From the NCBI GenBank assembly GCA_019693395.1, contig JAAMXP010000530.1, positions 2,735 through 49,250 of the forward strand: DNA of 46,516 nt, written 5' to 3'. A program made the position numbers and the translations under genes. The DNA is from Ettlia oleoabundans. Lineage: Eukaryota; Chlorophyta; Chlorophyceae; Chlamydomonadales. The notes beneath the pieces were generated by a model. The model was not told where the DNA came from. It worked only from the letters and a program-made list of their open reading frames with translations, and did no database searches. Below are positions 33,946-44,744 of this stretch, piece after piece (positions within the stretch are counted from its first letter, which is position 1; the number at the start of each line of letters is the position of its first letter).

Positions 33946-34843
33946 GTTGAGGCCGCGAGACTGTTGAGGCTGCGTACACCCAGCCAGAACGTGATCCTTA
34001 GCACAAGGTGCGGTCCTAAAGATGCAGCGCCTGTGCAACGGGGCACGACTGGAGGCTTGAAATTACCCCGCAGTACAGGCGGTGCAGTGCAGGGAACGTA
34101 GGACCGAATGGGCGGAGTGGTGGCATTCGTCGCAGAAAAGACGTCGATACAATAATCTCAAGCCTTATACTGCTGGCCGCCGCCACCTTCACTATAAGCC
34201 TATGCCCTTCAGGCATGTCCCACATGGCGTGATTGACATGTCACTGCTGTAGGGTGATACCAGGGAAATTAATGGCTGGTGGGTGAAAACAGGTGGCTCC
34301 CTTTTGCAGTGTTACTGGTGGACTTCAGTGCTCACAGGCTTGGTACGCCGCATAATGCTTGCAGCTTATGCCCCAAAGGTCCCCTCCGCAGATATCAGTG
34401 CGAGTCAATGCACGCGCATACCACCGCTTACTGCCACTAAACAAATTGATTTGAATGCCGGGAAACATAAAATGACGACCTGGTGCACAAAAGCGGCAGT
34501 TGCTCTGGCGGCATCCAGCTGGCGGTGACAAACAACGACGGAAGGTTGTTGAGCACCTTGCCCATCCAGCACCGAGTGGAATCCCTCTTTGGCACCGCAA
34601 ATGGTTTTACCACCCATGCTCCGAAGGCTGAGATCGCATTTGGCAAACTGACCAGGCCACGCAACGCAAGTCACGCAGCCTGCCGTAATTGGGCTCTTTG
34701 CTATGGCTCCGTCCGGGGTTCTCGTCGCGTCAAGTTCTAATTGGGGTGGCTAGCCAAGCAATAACAACTGCCAATCTTCCCTTCTGCGATTGCCAGCCTG
34801 TTCTTCCTCAACGCTCAGCCGTCAGCGGTCTTCCAACGCAGCC
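33946..34843. promoter_or_regulatory. Divergent intergenic region, importin alpha / NADPH oxidoreductase
   Basis: The two genes point away from each other across 898 bp, which must carry both promoters and 5' UTRs. Open frames here (for example 34483-34740 plus, 34325-34600 minus) overlap on opposite strands and show no domain. Nothing else is supported. Confidence 0.4.
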
Positions 34844-37800
34844 ATGCTGCCGCGCTTAGCTAGCACATCGCTCGGAACGCTGCTGCGCCCTGGGTGGGGC
34901 GTGCTGGCGGCCCGCGCGGTGTCCACCACGGTGGCGGCGGAGGGCGGCACCGATGGACTGCACTTCTGCGTCGTGGGCAGCGGGCCTGCCGGCTTTTACA
35001 CAGCTGATAAGGTGTGTATTGCATATATCCAGAGCGTTCCAACAAAACTTTGCCTGAACTGTGACAGCTGGCCCTCACACATATGTTGAACTCTGCTGCA
35101 CTCCTTACCACTGCCCCTTTCTTGCCCTGCAGCTGCTGAAGCGGTTTGGGGAAGAGGCTCGTGTGGACATTGTGGTGAGTGCCTGACACTCAAGATGTAG
35201 TCCATGGTCCTAAGCCAATACTTGCTTGATTCATGGGGTCTATAACACTACCGAGCCAGCCTAGCATTCCACTGTCGCACGCCGATGCCATTAACGCACA
35301 CCAGCCTTGCGGCCGCTGCTGCATGTGATGCCAATGCGCCCACGATGTGCCATGCGTCTCTTGACACCCTTTCCACCTGAAGGTGGGCCTCAGCCCGAGC
35401 TGTGTTTGTCTACGTTGCCCTGCAGGAGGCACTACCGACCCCCTTTGGCCTTGTGCGCTCGGGTGTGGCGCCAGATCATGCAGACACAAAGGCAGGTGGT
35501 GCCACATCAGCTGCAGTGACAGATCAGGCCAAAGGAAGCCGCGCTAGCCATCCCGCCCGTATTCTTGCCTGCATGCGGAAGCTGCAGCCAGCACATTATG
35601 CCATTCCTCCCACTCCCGTGCTATATGTATCTCCCCACCACACCTTTGCAGAACGTTATCAACCAGTTCACAGCCTTAGCCGCCCACCCCCGCGTAAAGT
35701 TCCTGGGCAACGTGCGCGTGGGGCAGGACGCAAGCCTTGCTGAGCTGCGCGCACACTATAACGCCCTGGTGCTGTGCTATGGTGCGGAGAGCGACCGGCG
35801 GTTGGGAATACCGGGAGAGGTGCGGCATGCCTGGTGTGCCCAGACCTGCTCCCCTGGCCCTGCCTGCCTGCGATTCTGTGTGCCTAGCTTGGTGTGCCCT
35901 TCCCATCGGTTGCTGCTTGGTGTCCTTTTTGCCATGCTTACACCCTGTGCTGCTGCTTTGCCCTGCCCCTGCCCTGCCCTGTTTTTACACCCCCTGTTGT
36001 GCCATTCCGCTGCTTGTTGGTTGGCGCATGCTCATGCCTGACATGCCCTCCCACACCTTGCCTGACTGCATCCCATGCAGGACCTGCCGGGCGTGTTGTC
36101 AGCTCGCGAGTTTGTGTGGTGGTACAACGGCCACCCGCATTACAGGGACTTGCCGGTGGACCTGTCCCGCACCCGCAGCGTGGCCATAGCGGGGCTAGGC
36201 AACGTAGCAGGTATGGTCGGGCTGTTGCTGCTCAAATACAGCTCTACCACAGCAGGGTGGCACAGCGGGGCTTGTGCAGCAGGTCTGGCGCACAGCCGCC
36301 AAACAGGCCTCAATTTCTGCATCTGCCTGTGTCGTTATGCCCCTGCCAGAGCACACGTAAAGTGCTGCCGCATTTCATTGCTGTATACATGCTGCCAGGT
36401 AGCTTTCTATCGTGTGTGTGCTGTGTTCCCTGCAGTGGACATTGCTCGCATCCTGCTGAAGCCTGCAGACGAGATGGCTGCCACCGACATCTGCAGCCAT
36501 GCCTTGGAGCAGCTGAGGTGCGCTGTCCAGGCTGGCAATCGTGCAGAGCCAGGCCATGGTTCTTAGGTGTTCTAAGCCTGCAATCTGTTCTGCCTGTTGG
36601 GCTGCTGCCAACTGAGGCTGTTGCTTTGGGTGGGCTGCCAAGTCATAGCTGTTTTGGTCCTGCCTCATGCCTCAGCTCCCCCAAGGGAAGCGCGTCTGGT
36701 GTACTCCTTAATTATTATGCAAGTACGTACGTGGGCCCGAACCCGTCCTTCCAAAGCTCTGCTCCACCTGCCTGCTCCTTGAGAAATTCTGGTCGGGTCT
36801 GCTTGTCATCTAATGCAGGCAGAGTGCTGTGAAAGAGGTTCACTTGTTGGGGAGGCGGGGCCCCGTCCAGGCGGCCTTCACCCCTAAGGAGCTGAGGGAA
36901 CTGCTGGGACTACGGAATGTGCAGGTGGGTGCATGGTTCCTGGCGGGCTGCAAGGCTGAGTGGAGGGGTGGAGGGATGGACGGGCAGATGCCTCCTGGTG
37001 TGGGCGAGTGAGTGGCTGGTTGGTGGCAGCTTTGTTTGATATGGACCTGCATGCCGGTTTGTCAGTGTGCACCGATGGACACAGGCCTAAATTCCAGCTT
37101 GTGGCTCACCGCTTAAGCTGCCCCGCTGCTTTGCTGCCTAGCACCCAATCAACGCCCATGTGCACCTTGTGCATATGCTACTCCTCCAAGCACGCCTGAT
37201 GTGCTTGGCCTTTTGCGAGCGCCTGCTGTTCTTGGCAAGCCCTCGCAATCACGCCATAGCCTGTCATCTCCTCTGCCCTCTTTCGTATTGCCTGCCGCCT
37301 GCAGGTTGTGATGGATCCTGCCACGTTTCAGCTGAACCCTGCCTGTCAGGCAGAGCTGAAGAGCACCCGTATGAAGAAGCGTGTGTATGACCTCCTTTCC
37401 AAAGCGCTGGCGGAGCCGCAGCAAGGGTGCGTTGCTGGTCTGCTCAGTTTGGATGCATGGGGACTTCTGCTACACCTCCATGCTCTCCCCTGCCCTGCCA
37501 TGCCCTGTTGCCAAATCGTCTGCTGCCTGCCGCCCAGTCACCTTGTGCGTTGCGGTATACCGGGCTAATTTTCCCTCTTAAAACTATATTGGCTCATCTG
37601 CAGGGACAAGGCGCTTCGCATCCACTTCCTGCGAAGCCCTGTTGAGGTGGAGGAGAGGGAGGGGCAGGCAGCTGGCGTGAAGCTGGAGAAGACGCGCCTG
37701 GAGGAGGCAGCAGCGCCTGGTGGCGAGCAGAAGGCGCGCGGTACTGGTAAGAAGGTGCCAGGGCTCGCGGCAGTATAGTGGACGTATGCTTTGTGCGGTT

Positions 37801-39311
37801 TTATGTCGAGGTTGGAGGCACTCTATTGAGGCAGCAGGCAGCACACAGGGGCGCGGTTTGCTTGCAAGGCGTGTTGGTGCTTCTATAAAGGGCAGATTGT
37901 GTGCGCCTGTTTTCCAGGCCCTGCCCTGCCCCTCTATCCTGCTGCACATTGCTGGATTTCAGTATGTGCATGCTATGCCTGCTCTGCATGCCATTTTCCT
38001 TCTCAGGCGAGTTTGGGAGCATTCCTGCTGACCTGGTTCTCAAGAGCATAGGCTTCAAGTCGGTGGGCATCCCGGGCGTCGCCTTTAATGCACGGGCAGG
38101 CGTGGTGCCCAACAAGCTGGGGCAGGTGAGCTGCTGTGGTGCTCGTGATGATGGGTTGTGGGATACGTATGCATGCGTTTTGGATGTCGTTAACTTGTTG
38201 CATTAGCTGTGTGCCTGGGTGAAGGCGCCAGAAGGATGCGTGGGAGGGTGCTCCTACATTAATGCTGGTATCTCGACCTTTTTCTCCCGTCTGGCCGGCT
38301 GCCTGCCCGGCCGCCTTCTGCTTGGCCGCCTCTCTGCATGTATCTGCAGGTGTACAGCGAGGATGGCAGCAGCTTTGATTCTGGCTTGTACGTGTGCGGC
38401 TGGTTGAAGCGAGGGCCTTCTGGTGAGCACATGGATGCAAGCGCAGCAAGGGATGGGCAAGGAAACAAAAAGAATTGTCGGCTGGGTTTAGGTGTCAAAT
38501 GGCATGGCAAGCAAGCAAGGGATGGATGGATGGGGAAGCGGCAGTTGTTGGGCTCTGGCTGGTGGCGACTGTGTGTTTAAGTGGTCGCTGCTTCCAACCA
38601 GGCACACCCAAGCGCCCACGTGCCACTAGGCTCCCCTTCCTACTCAGCGCGCACATCTACCCAGGCGCCTTATGAATTGCCATCCATGCAGGCGTCAATG
38701 GCACCAAATTTCCCTTACGCTGCCATGTGTGCAGGCATCATTGGCACTAACTTGGTGGATGCCGAGCAGACGGTAGACACCATGGTGCAGACGCAGCAGA
38801 GCTTCCAAGCAGTCCAGGCAGAGCGAGCGGGGGCTGCAGGCCTGCGACAGCTGTTGGATCAGCGGGGGGTGCAGGTGAAGCGCGATCTGGCCTGGTAGCT
38901 GCTTCTTGCGGCTATGTGTATTCCGCTCTTGTGCCTCTTGAGTGCCAATGTGCCGTGGCCTTGCCTGCTTGTCTGATGCTGCTGAGGCACGGTTGTGGCA
39001 ACATGTGTTAAGGGAGTGGTCTCCCATTGCGGTTGTGAGAATGGCAACATGTGTTAAGGGAGTGGTCTCCCATTGCGGTTGTGATAAACTGGTGATAGAG
39101 CAGGGGACGCCTTGCCAATGGCTTGCCACTTCTTGCTGATGCCTGATCCTTCTGTGCTGCCATTTCTACCGCTGCCCCCATGCAGGTCGTGAGTTTTGAG
39201 GGCTGGCAGCGGATAGATGCGGAGGAGGTGAGGCGGGGGCAGGCGCTGGGCAAGCCGCGAGAGAAGATCACGAGCGTTGAGGAGATGCTGCACATTGCGG
39301 CAGGGGCATGA
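34844..39311 (+). CDS. MFDR: Mitochondrial NADPH:adrenodoxin-type oxidoreductase (ferredoxin--NADP+ reductase)
   Basis: This FAD enzyme passes electrons from NADPH to mitochondrial ferredoxin, which serves Fe-S cluster, heme or biotin synthesis. Exons: 34844-35011, 35133-35174, 35426-35491, 35652-35819, 36081-36210, 36436-36517, 36819-36924, 37305-37426, 37604-37746, 38007-38125, 38350-38422, 38735-38874 and 39186-39311, giving 494 residues. The N-terminus (MLPRLASTSLGTLLRPG, Arg and Ser-rich) looks like a mitochondrial presequence. The FAD motif is VVGSGPAG (43-50), the substrate loop FGLVRSGVAPDH, the NADPH site GLGNVAVD (186-193), and the C-terminal FAD contact GWLKRGPSGIIGTN (399-412). 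All key residues are present. Intron 3 (35492-35651) must be GC-AG: the phase-0 join between DTK and NVINQF leaves no GT alternative. A 46-bp tandem duplication sits in the last intron. TGTAA at 39369-39373 may end the transcript. Confidence 0.95.
38996..39084. repeat. 46-bp tandem duplication in the last MFDR intron
   Basis: A 43-nt block starting TGGCAACATGTGTTAAGG is present at 38996-39038 and repeated without change at 39042-39084. The lack of divergence implies a recent duplication. Confidence 0.9.
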
Positions 39312-41319
39312 CACATATTCCTTCAGCCAGGTAGCTCATCCCGTGAGTACCAAAAGCTGCTATAGCCCTGTAAATGTGGGACTGGTAGACTGATGCACTT
39401 CAATCTGCTGCAGTTGATTGCTCCTCGCCTGCTTTGTTGGGAATGATCATGCGACATACATACCAGAACTGTTGTTTATATACTTTCTCTGCACTGCTTC
39501 TTGCATTTGTTGTGAGCGTATAAGCAAGCATGCCATCCACCACCCTTCTATACCTGGTTTTCCCGTGACTGTGCTTTACATGTGGTCCCTTGTAACAAAC
39601 GGAAGCATATATAATGGGTGCAGGGTTACAAGAAATTTCCAGTAGCAGGCTATAAATACGTGATTTAGATCTGCCTGCACAGTGAAAAAGGCAGCAAAGC
39701 CGTGCCCCTGGCAGAAAGACCAAAATGGGGCATGTGGGCACACGACAGTGCGGCAGGAGGGCAGCTGTATAGCAGCAAATATGGGGAGAAAAGCAATCCG
39801 TGACATGTTGCACGCTCCGTGTGCTGCAAGTTGCTGCCTGGGGGGTAGAAAGACAAGAGGGAATCTCATGGGCGTGGCCATATGCCTTACCTTCAGTGAC
39901 AGGGCAATATAGATCCATGTGTGTTGGCATGATAATAGGGAGAGAGATAGTGCGTTTCTTGCGGACAGTGTCACGGGTGCTTGCTGTGCAAGGGAATAGC
40001 AGGCAGAAGATTCATATGCACATGTGGGGTGCAAGAGAGGCAGGAAGCCTGCTGTGCAACTGCAGGTCAGCATGCAATGGGGATGGCAGAATACAGGGGA
40101 GAGCTGGAAGAGAAGAACAGGGTGGCAGCAAGGCCGGGGTCGCATTGAAAAGGAGCAGGGGAAGGCTGCTGTTGCCTATGTTCATATGTGCCTCAGTATA
40201 AGGCCATAGATAAGGGCTTGATCTCACGGTAGACATGTGGGTGATTGTGCGAGGCCGCAGCGAGGTGGCAGTGGAAACAGCTGGCATGGGCCACTCTGGC
40301 CATGATAGTGGACAACCGCATACTGCCTGAGCTAAGAAAGAGTGAGCTTGAAACCTTGCTTTTTTAAGCACCCGCTCTCAGCTGCAGGTGAGGAAACGGT
40401 CGAGGTAGAAGACGCTCCACTGGGCGGCGGCACTGGTGGGAGTGGTGGGGCCGACATCCCCAGCTGGCAGCTCCGGCGCTTGCGCTTCAGCCTTGGCATG
40501 ACTGGGCGTGTGGGGAGAAGGCGGAGGAGCACTGGGGGCCGTGCTCACTGGCTTAACCTGTCACAGGTTCAACAGGAGGAAAAGACGACACGGTAGTTGA
40601 CGCGCCAGATAAGGGAGTTGGTGCTCGTCGAGCGCCACAGGGGCCGCCCAGCGAAAGGGCTGCTGGTCCCTGTCGGGTGGCAGCTTCTGGTGTGTCGCCG
40701 ATGGGCTCAATATCCACCATGCTGTTGTGAACACAAGTTATGCCACTAAGCAAGGTTTCGGTGGCCCTTCCTCACCTTGATTGGTGCCGTGGCGGGAGCG
40801 CCATTGGCGCACTCTGGGAAATGCGGGGTAGCATCACATATCTGCATACATACGAGCGCAAGTTGGTTTTGTGCAAACTGCAAGGTTTCGTAGCCAAGCT
40901 GAGCCCTGTTCGCAACTGCAAGTTCTGGCCCACGTGCGTCAGTGCGCACCTGCAGGCTGATTTTGGCTTCAAAGAGTGTCGACCAATGTTGAAGAGGGCA
41001 AGAGAGCCAAGAGAGCCGGCAAACAAAAACTGAGCGTGGGTGGAGCTCTTGGGCTAGGGAATGGAAACGTGACCACGTGTTTGCTTGGATTCTCTTTCTG
41101 GGATCCCTTCCTTCAATTGAGGATGGACGGTCCTCTGCAGCATCTGCGTCGCCAACTATGGCGCGGCATGCTGAGGGCGCGGTTGGCTGGCGTCACCGGC
41201 CGCGCAGCGGGACAGCGGTGCAGGTACAGCTGGACTACAATGACAGTACACTTCAAAGACCATTTCCAAGACCCGACGACGAATACTCAGCACATCAACG
41301 CAGGCACAATGTAAGCCAG
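39312..41319. other. 2-kb tail-to-tail region without a confident gene
   Basis: The left part holds the 3' end of MFDR (TGTAA at 39369-39373). The right part holds the 3' UTR of CSA. In between there are open frames on both strands. On the minus strand, one read after a CAACAG acceptor near 40724 begins MVDIEPIGDTPEAATRQG and is Pro/Ser/Thr-rich down to about 40560. On the plus strand there is an ATG frame at 40740-41033. None has a recognisable domain or a consistent splice model, and I call no gene. Confidence 0.35.
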
Positions 41320-44300
41320 TCAGTCGCTCCAGTTGTCTGCATCGCTGTCCTGCTGCCAGGGCTCCCGCTCAGCTGTGACTCGCTCGGGTGCGGGCGCCCA
41401 CACCACTACGTTGCAGTCGTTGCCCCCAGTGTAAAGCTCCTGGGCTGACGGGTTCCACCTGCGAGATGGAAACAGGCGATTGGTCTGAGCGTCATGCTTG
41501 AGTGGGGTGGCCAAGCAGGCCCGCTGCCAGACAGACGATGAGGGCAAGTGGCAGCTTTACCGGCACCAACCGCCATCCCGCCCCCAGGCGCCGCCACCTG
41601 CCTGCAGCAGTTGATGGAGTCGAAATGGCCCCCTCCAAGCGTGCGCAAAAGCTTGCCGGTGCCGATGTCAAACATCTGCAGGAAGACGGTGGGGAGGCTC
41701 GAGAATGCAGGTATCAGCCAGGTGCAGTCTGTGCATGCGTCTATCTGATCAACCGCAAATGCAGTTCCCCTTACCAACGCCTTTGCGGCCGCCCACAGAG
41801 CTGCCGATTGCAACAGCTGCACAACACAGACTCCCGCAAACACGATAACAACTGCCTGCACTCTGCTAGTGCCAGCTGTCCCTGGGCAGGCTATCACACA
41901 TGCACACATAGCTGGCAAGACCACCAACACATCGCAGCACAGCACAGCACAGCACAGTACAGCACAGCACAGCACAGCACAGCACACCACGCCACGCCAC
42001 ACCACACCACACCACACCACACCACACCACACCACACCACAACACACCACACCACAACACACCACACCACAACACACTTATGTCTTCTACTACCCAGCCC
42101 ACCTGCACCACGCTGCCCGAGGGGTGGAACAGCAGGCTGCTGTCGTCGCTAACTGCCACCTGCCGGCTGCGCTGCGCACGGTTGTAGGCACCTGGGTAGT
42201 GCACGAGCTCATGCCTGCAGAGTGCCAGGAAGGAACCAGTGCTAGCCCCTGGTCGGGATTACCAGCAAGGGGATTAACTACACCTTGTCTATCTCGATCG
42301 TGCCAGTCGAGGAAGCAGCGCGGCACTACAGCTCACTGCCGCTGCTGCTGCTTCGGCAGCCAGGGTGTAGCAGCACACACCCACCTGTAAGTTGCCGCAT
42401 CCCATAGCCGAACTTTGTCGTCCGTGCCGGCGCTCAGCCAATGCAGGCCGTCGGGGGTTGGCACCACGCCTACAGTAGCCAAGCAAGCAAGCAAGCAAGC
42501 AGCTTTGCTCCATGTGTTGAGTGACAGGTGTAGAACAGCGCAGCACAGCATAGAGCTGTGCAGCACAGAACAGTACAGCGCACCGCCACTCCATGTCCCT
42601 GATGACTGTCAGCTACACCTCCACCCTTTAGTTGACGGCTTCAATTGGCAGTGGTAACGGCACAGCTGAGGAGCAGGAGATGAGTATTGGGGCAATGTGG
42701 CCGAAGAGCCCAAGCTGAACAACAACCCTATCAAGGTATAGTTGGGCTGCTGACAGGCAATACAAGCACCTGTGATAGATCCAGCATGGGCTGTGCTGTA
42801 CTTGGTCACTTTATCGGGCAGGAACATGCGCTCGCTGCCGCCCGTGGCATCCGGTGCGGCGCCGACATACCCTTTGTCTCTGCCGCTGCCCTGGCGCTGC
42901 AAGCCGACCTTTGCCTCTCTTCGTTTGCCTTGCTCGTGCTGCTTTCCTATGCGCCGCCGTTGCGACTGCGGCAGGTTTTCTAAAGGCTGCTGCTGCTGCC
43001 GCTGGTGCTGCCGCTGCTGTGTGCGCTGCTGCTGGGTGTCGTGTTGGTCAAATATGTGGAGGGGGCCTGACCGCCGAATATCCCACAGTCGGAGCTGTCC
43101 ATCACACCCGCCTGCTCTCAAGAGGGGGATACAGAATAGACAAGCCATGGTAGGGTGAGGCTGGGGGCATGCGCCTGGTTGTACACCAGGCTGGTAGTAA
43201 GTATCAGTCACCCACAACAAAAAGGAAAGCCAAAGCTCTTACACCATGCTGGCTCTGCGGTTTGCAATTCTAGCACCACAACAGCAGCAATGCTCAGGAG
43301 GCAAGCAGACACGAGCCAGGCCACATTAATTCAGGCAACCAAATCCCCAGCACAGCTGCAACAGCGCGCAGCATCTCGTTGTTTGATGCCCAACAAAACC
43401 CACCTGTCACCAGCTGCCACTCGCTTCCTGGCGACCAGTGCACGGCCCATACGGCGGCTCGGTGCCCGCTGAGGGTGTGTGTGAACCCGCCGGACACAAT
43501 ATCACACAGCTGCACCGCCGTGCCGCCGCTGCCAACTGCCACCAGGCAGTGAGCGGTGGCGACTGCTGACATGGCAATTGCATAGATGCGGGACTCGAGC
43601 GCAAAGCTGCACACCACATGCAGGCTGTTGGCATCCCACACCTTGACCTCACAGTCGTATCCGCCTGCAACCGGGAACGAAAGTTTCCAGGTAGGGGTTG
43701 ACTCAAACTCAAACCCACATTGGACATAAGAGTCACTACAGTAACGTGAAGGAGCCGGGGGCATAGGAGCAGATCACAGGAAGCAGGTTGCCACCTAAGA
43801 GGACTGGGACATCAAACATCAACATGGCCGCTGCGGCCACCACCATCATTGCAGCGAAGGTATCACCCATGAAAACCTGCTAGCTAGCCTTTGGCAGCAC
43901 CCACACCCACCTGATACAAACAGCCCCGAGTCCACAGGATACCAGGCCACCGCCGACACGCTAAACTTGTGACCCTGCTGCGCCTGCTTGGTGATGGAAA
44001 AGAGGGCTGCGTGGTCGGTGTGGCCGCCGGGGTTGGTTGCCTCGGCCGCCGCTGCTTGCCGGCTGTGCCGCAGCGCAGGCCCGCTGGCTCCCAGTGAGGC
44101 TGCTGCATCGTGTGACGCTTGTCGCGCCTCCGCCTGCTGTTGCTGCACTGCCTCAGAAGACGGTTGCTGCAGGTCATAGACAGCTATGGAGGCATCTCCT
44201 GCACCCGCCAGCAAGTATCGCTGCTCCCCGTGATCAAGATCTAGGCACGTCACACCCCCGCTGTGCACGCTACGGACGACCTTGTCGTGGCTGAACTCCA

Positions 44301-44507
44301 GGGTGCGCAACCTGCATAGAGGCGGGGTGAAGCGAGAGAGGGAGGCAGGCGGGCGGGTGGGCGGCAGTGGCAGTGGCGGGCTCGCAAGTCATCAAGTACC
44401 AGCAGGCTTTCTGCGCTCTCGGCGGCTTGCCTTGCGTGGTTTATGCTGCTTGCCACGGTCCGATCTCCCGTTTGGCGCTCAAACAACAGGGGAAGACGCG
44501 ACGACAT
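41320..44507 (-). CDS. ERCC8: CSA / ERCC8, WD40 substrate receptor of transcription-coupled repair
   Basis: CSA links DDB1-CUL4 ubiquitin ligase to stalled RNA polymerase II in the nucleus. Exons: 44507 to about 44386, 44311-43911, 43664-43404, 43111-42770, 42469-42385, 42214-42103, 41675-41602 and 41458-41320, about 511 residues. The series follows human CSA throughout: FERQTG at the N-terminus, VHSGGVTCLDLD, the long blade KFSVSAVAWYPVDSGLFVSG, YDCEVKVWDANSLHVV, then CLVAVGSGGTAVQLCDI, GHRAAVWAVHWSPGSEW and DGQLRLWDIRRSGPLHIFDQH. PTPDGLHWLSAGTDDKVRLW and ELYTGGNDCNVVVWAP follow, and it ends DNWSD. Two insertions set it apart: about 45 Ala/Gln-rich residues after the first blade, and some 80 Gln- and Arg-rich residues after FDQH. 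Intron 7 (41601-41459) is GC-AG. The exon 1 end is unsure: the phase requires a non-GT donor near 44385. Confidence 0.92.
41934..42078. repeat. Pentanucleotide microsatellite (CACAG / CACAC family) in CSA intron 6
   Basis: About 145 bp of AGCAC units grade into CCACA units and then mixed CAACA/CCACA units. The tract lies just inside the intron downstream of exon 6 (exon ends 42103). The shift from one unit to another suggests replication slippage followed by point change. Confidence 0.9.
42480..42500. repeat. (CAAG)5 microsatellite in CSA intron 4
   Basis: Five CAAG units lie immediately upstream (in gene direction) of the CTGTAG acceptor of exon 5. On the gene strand they read CTTG and form part of its pyrimidine tract. 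Confidence 0.85.
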
Positions 44508-44744
44508 GGCTCGCAGATAGGAGGCTTCCCCGCCATACGTCAGCACGAGACATGCAACTGGTAGTAGTTGTATTTATTGCAGAGCCAATCACTTGGTGGT
44601 CACAACTTACATTGCGTGGCACCACGTGGATGCGGGAGTGTTCTTGCTTAGTTGGGCCGTTAGCTGCTGTAAACCCAAGGTATTATTGCACACGTTTACG
44701 CAGAGAAGCAATTACCGTGAACATCCGTCAATCCGAGAGCCCCA
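44508..44744. promoter_or_regulatory. Putative bidirectional promoter, CSA / universal stress protein
   Basis: The start codons at 44507 (minus) and 44745 (plus) are 237 bp apart and face outward. The interval is more AT-rich than its surroundings and includes GTATTTATTG at 44569-44578, which could serve as an AT-rich core element on the plus strand. This is inferred from position only. Confidence 0.5.
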
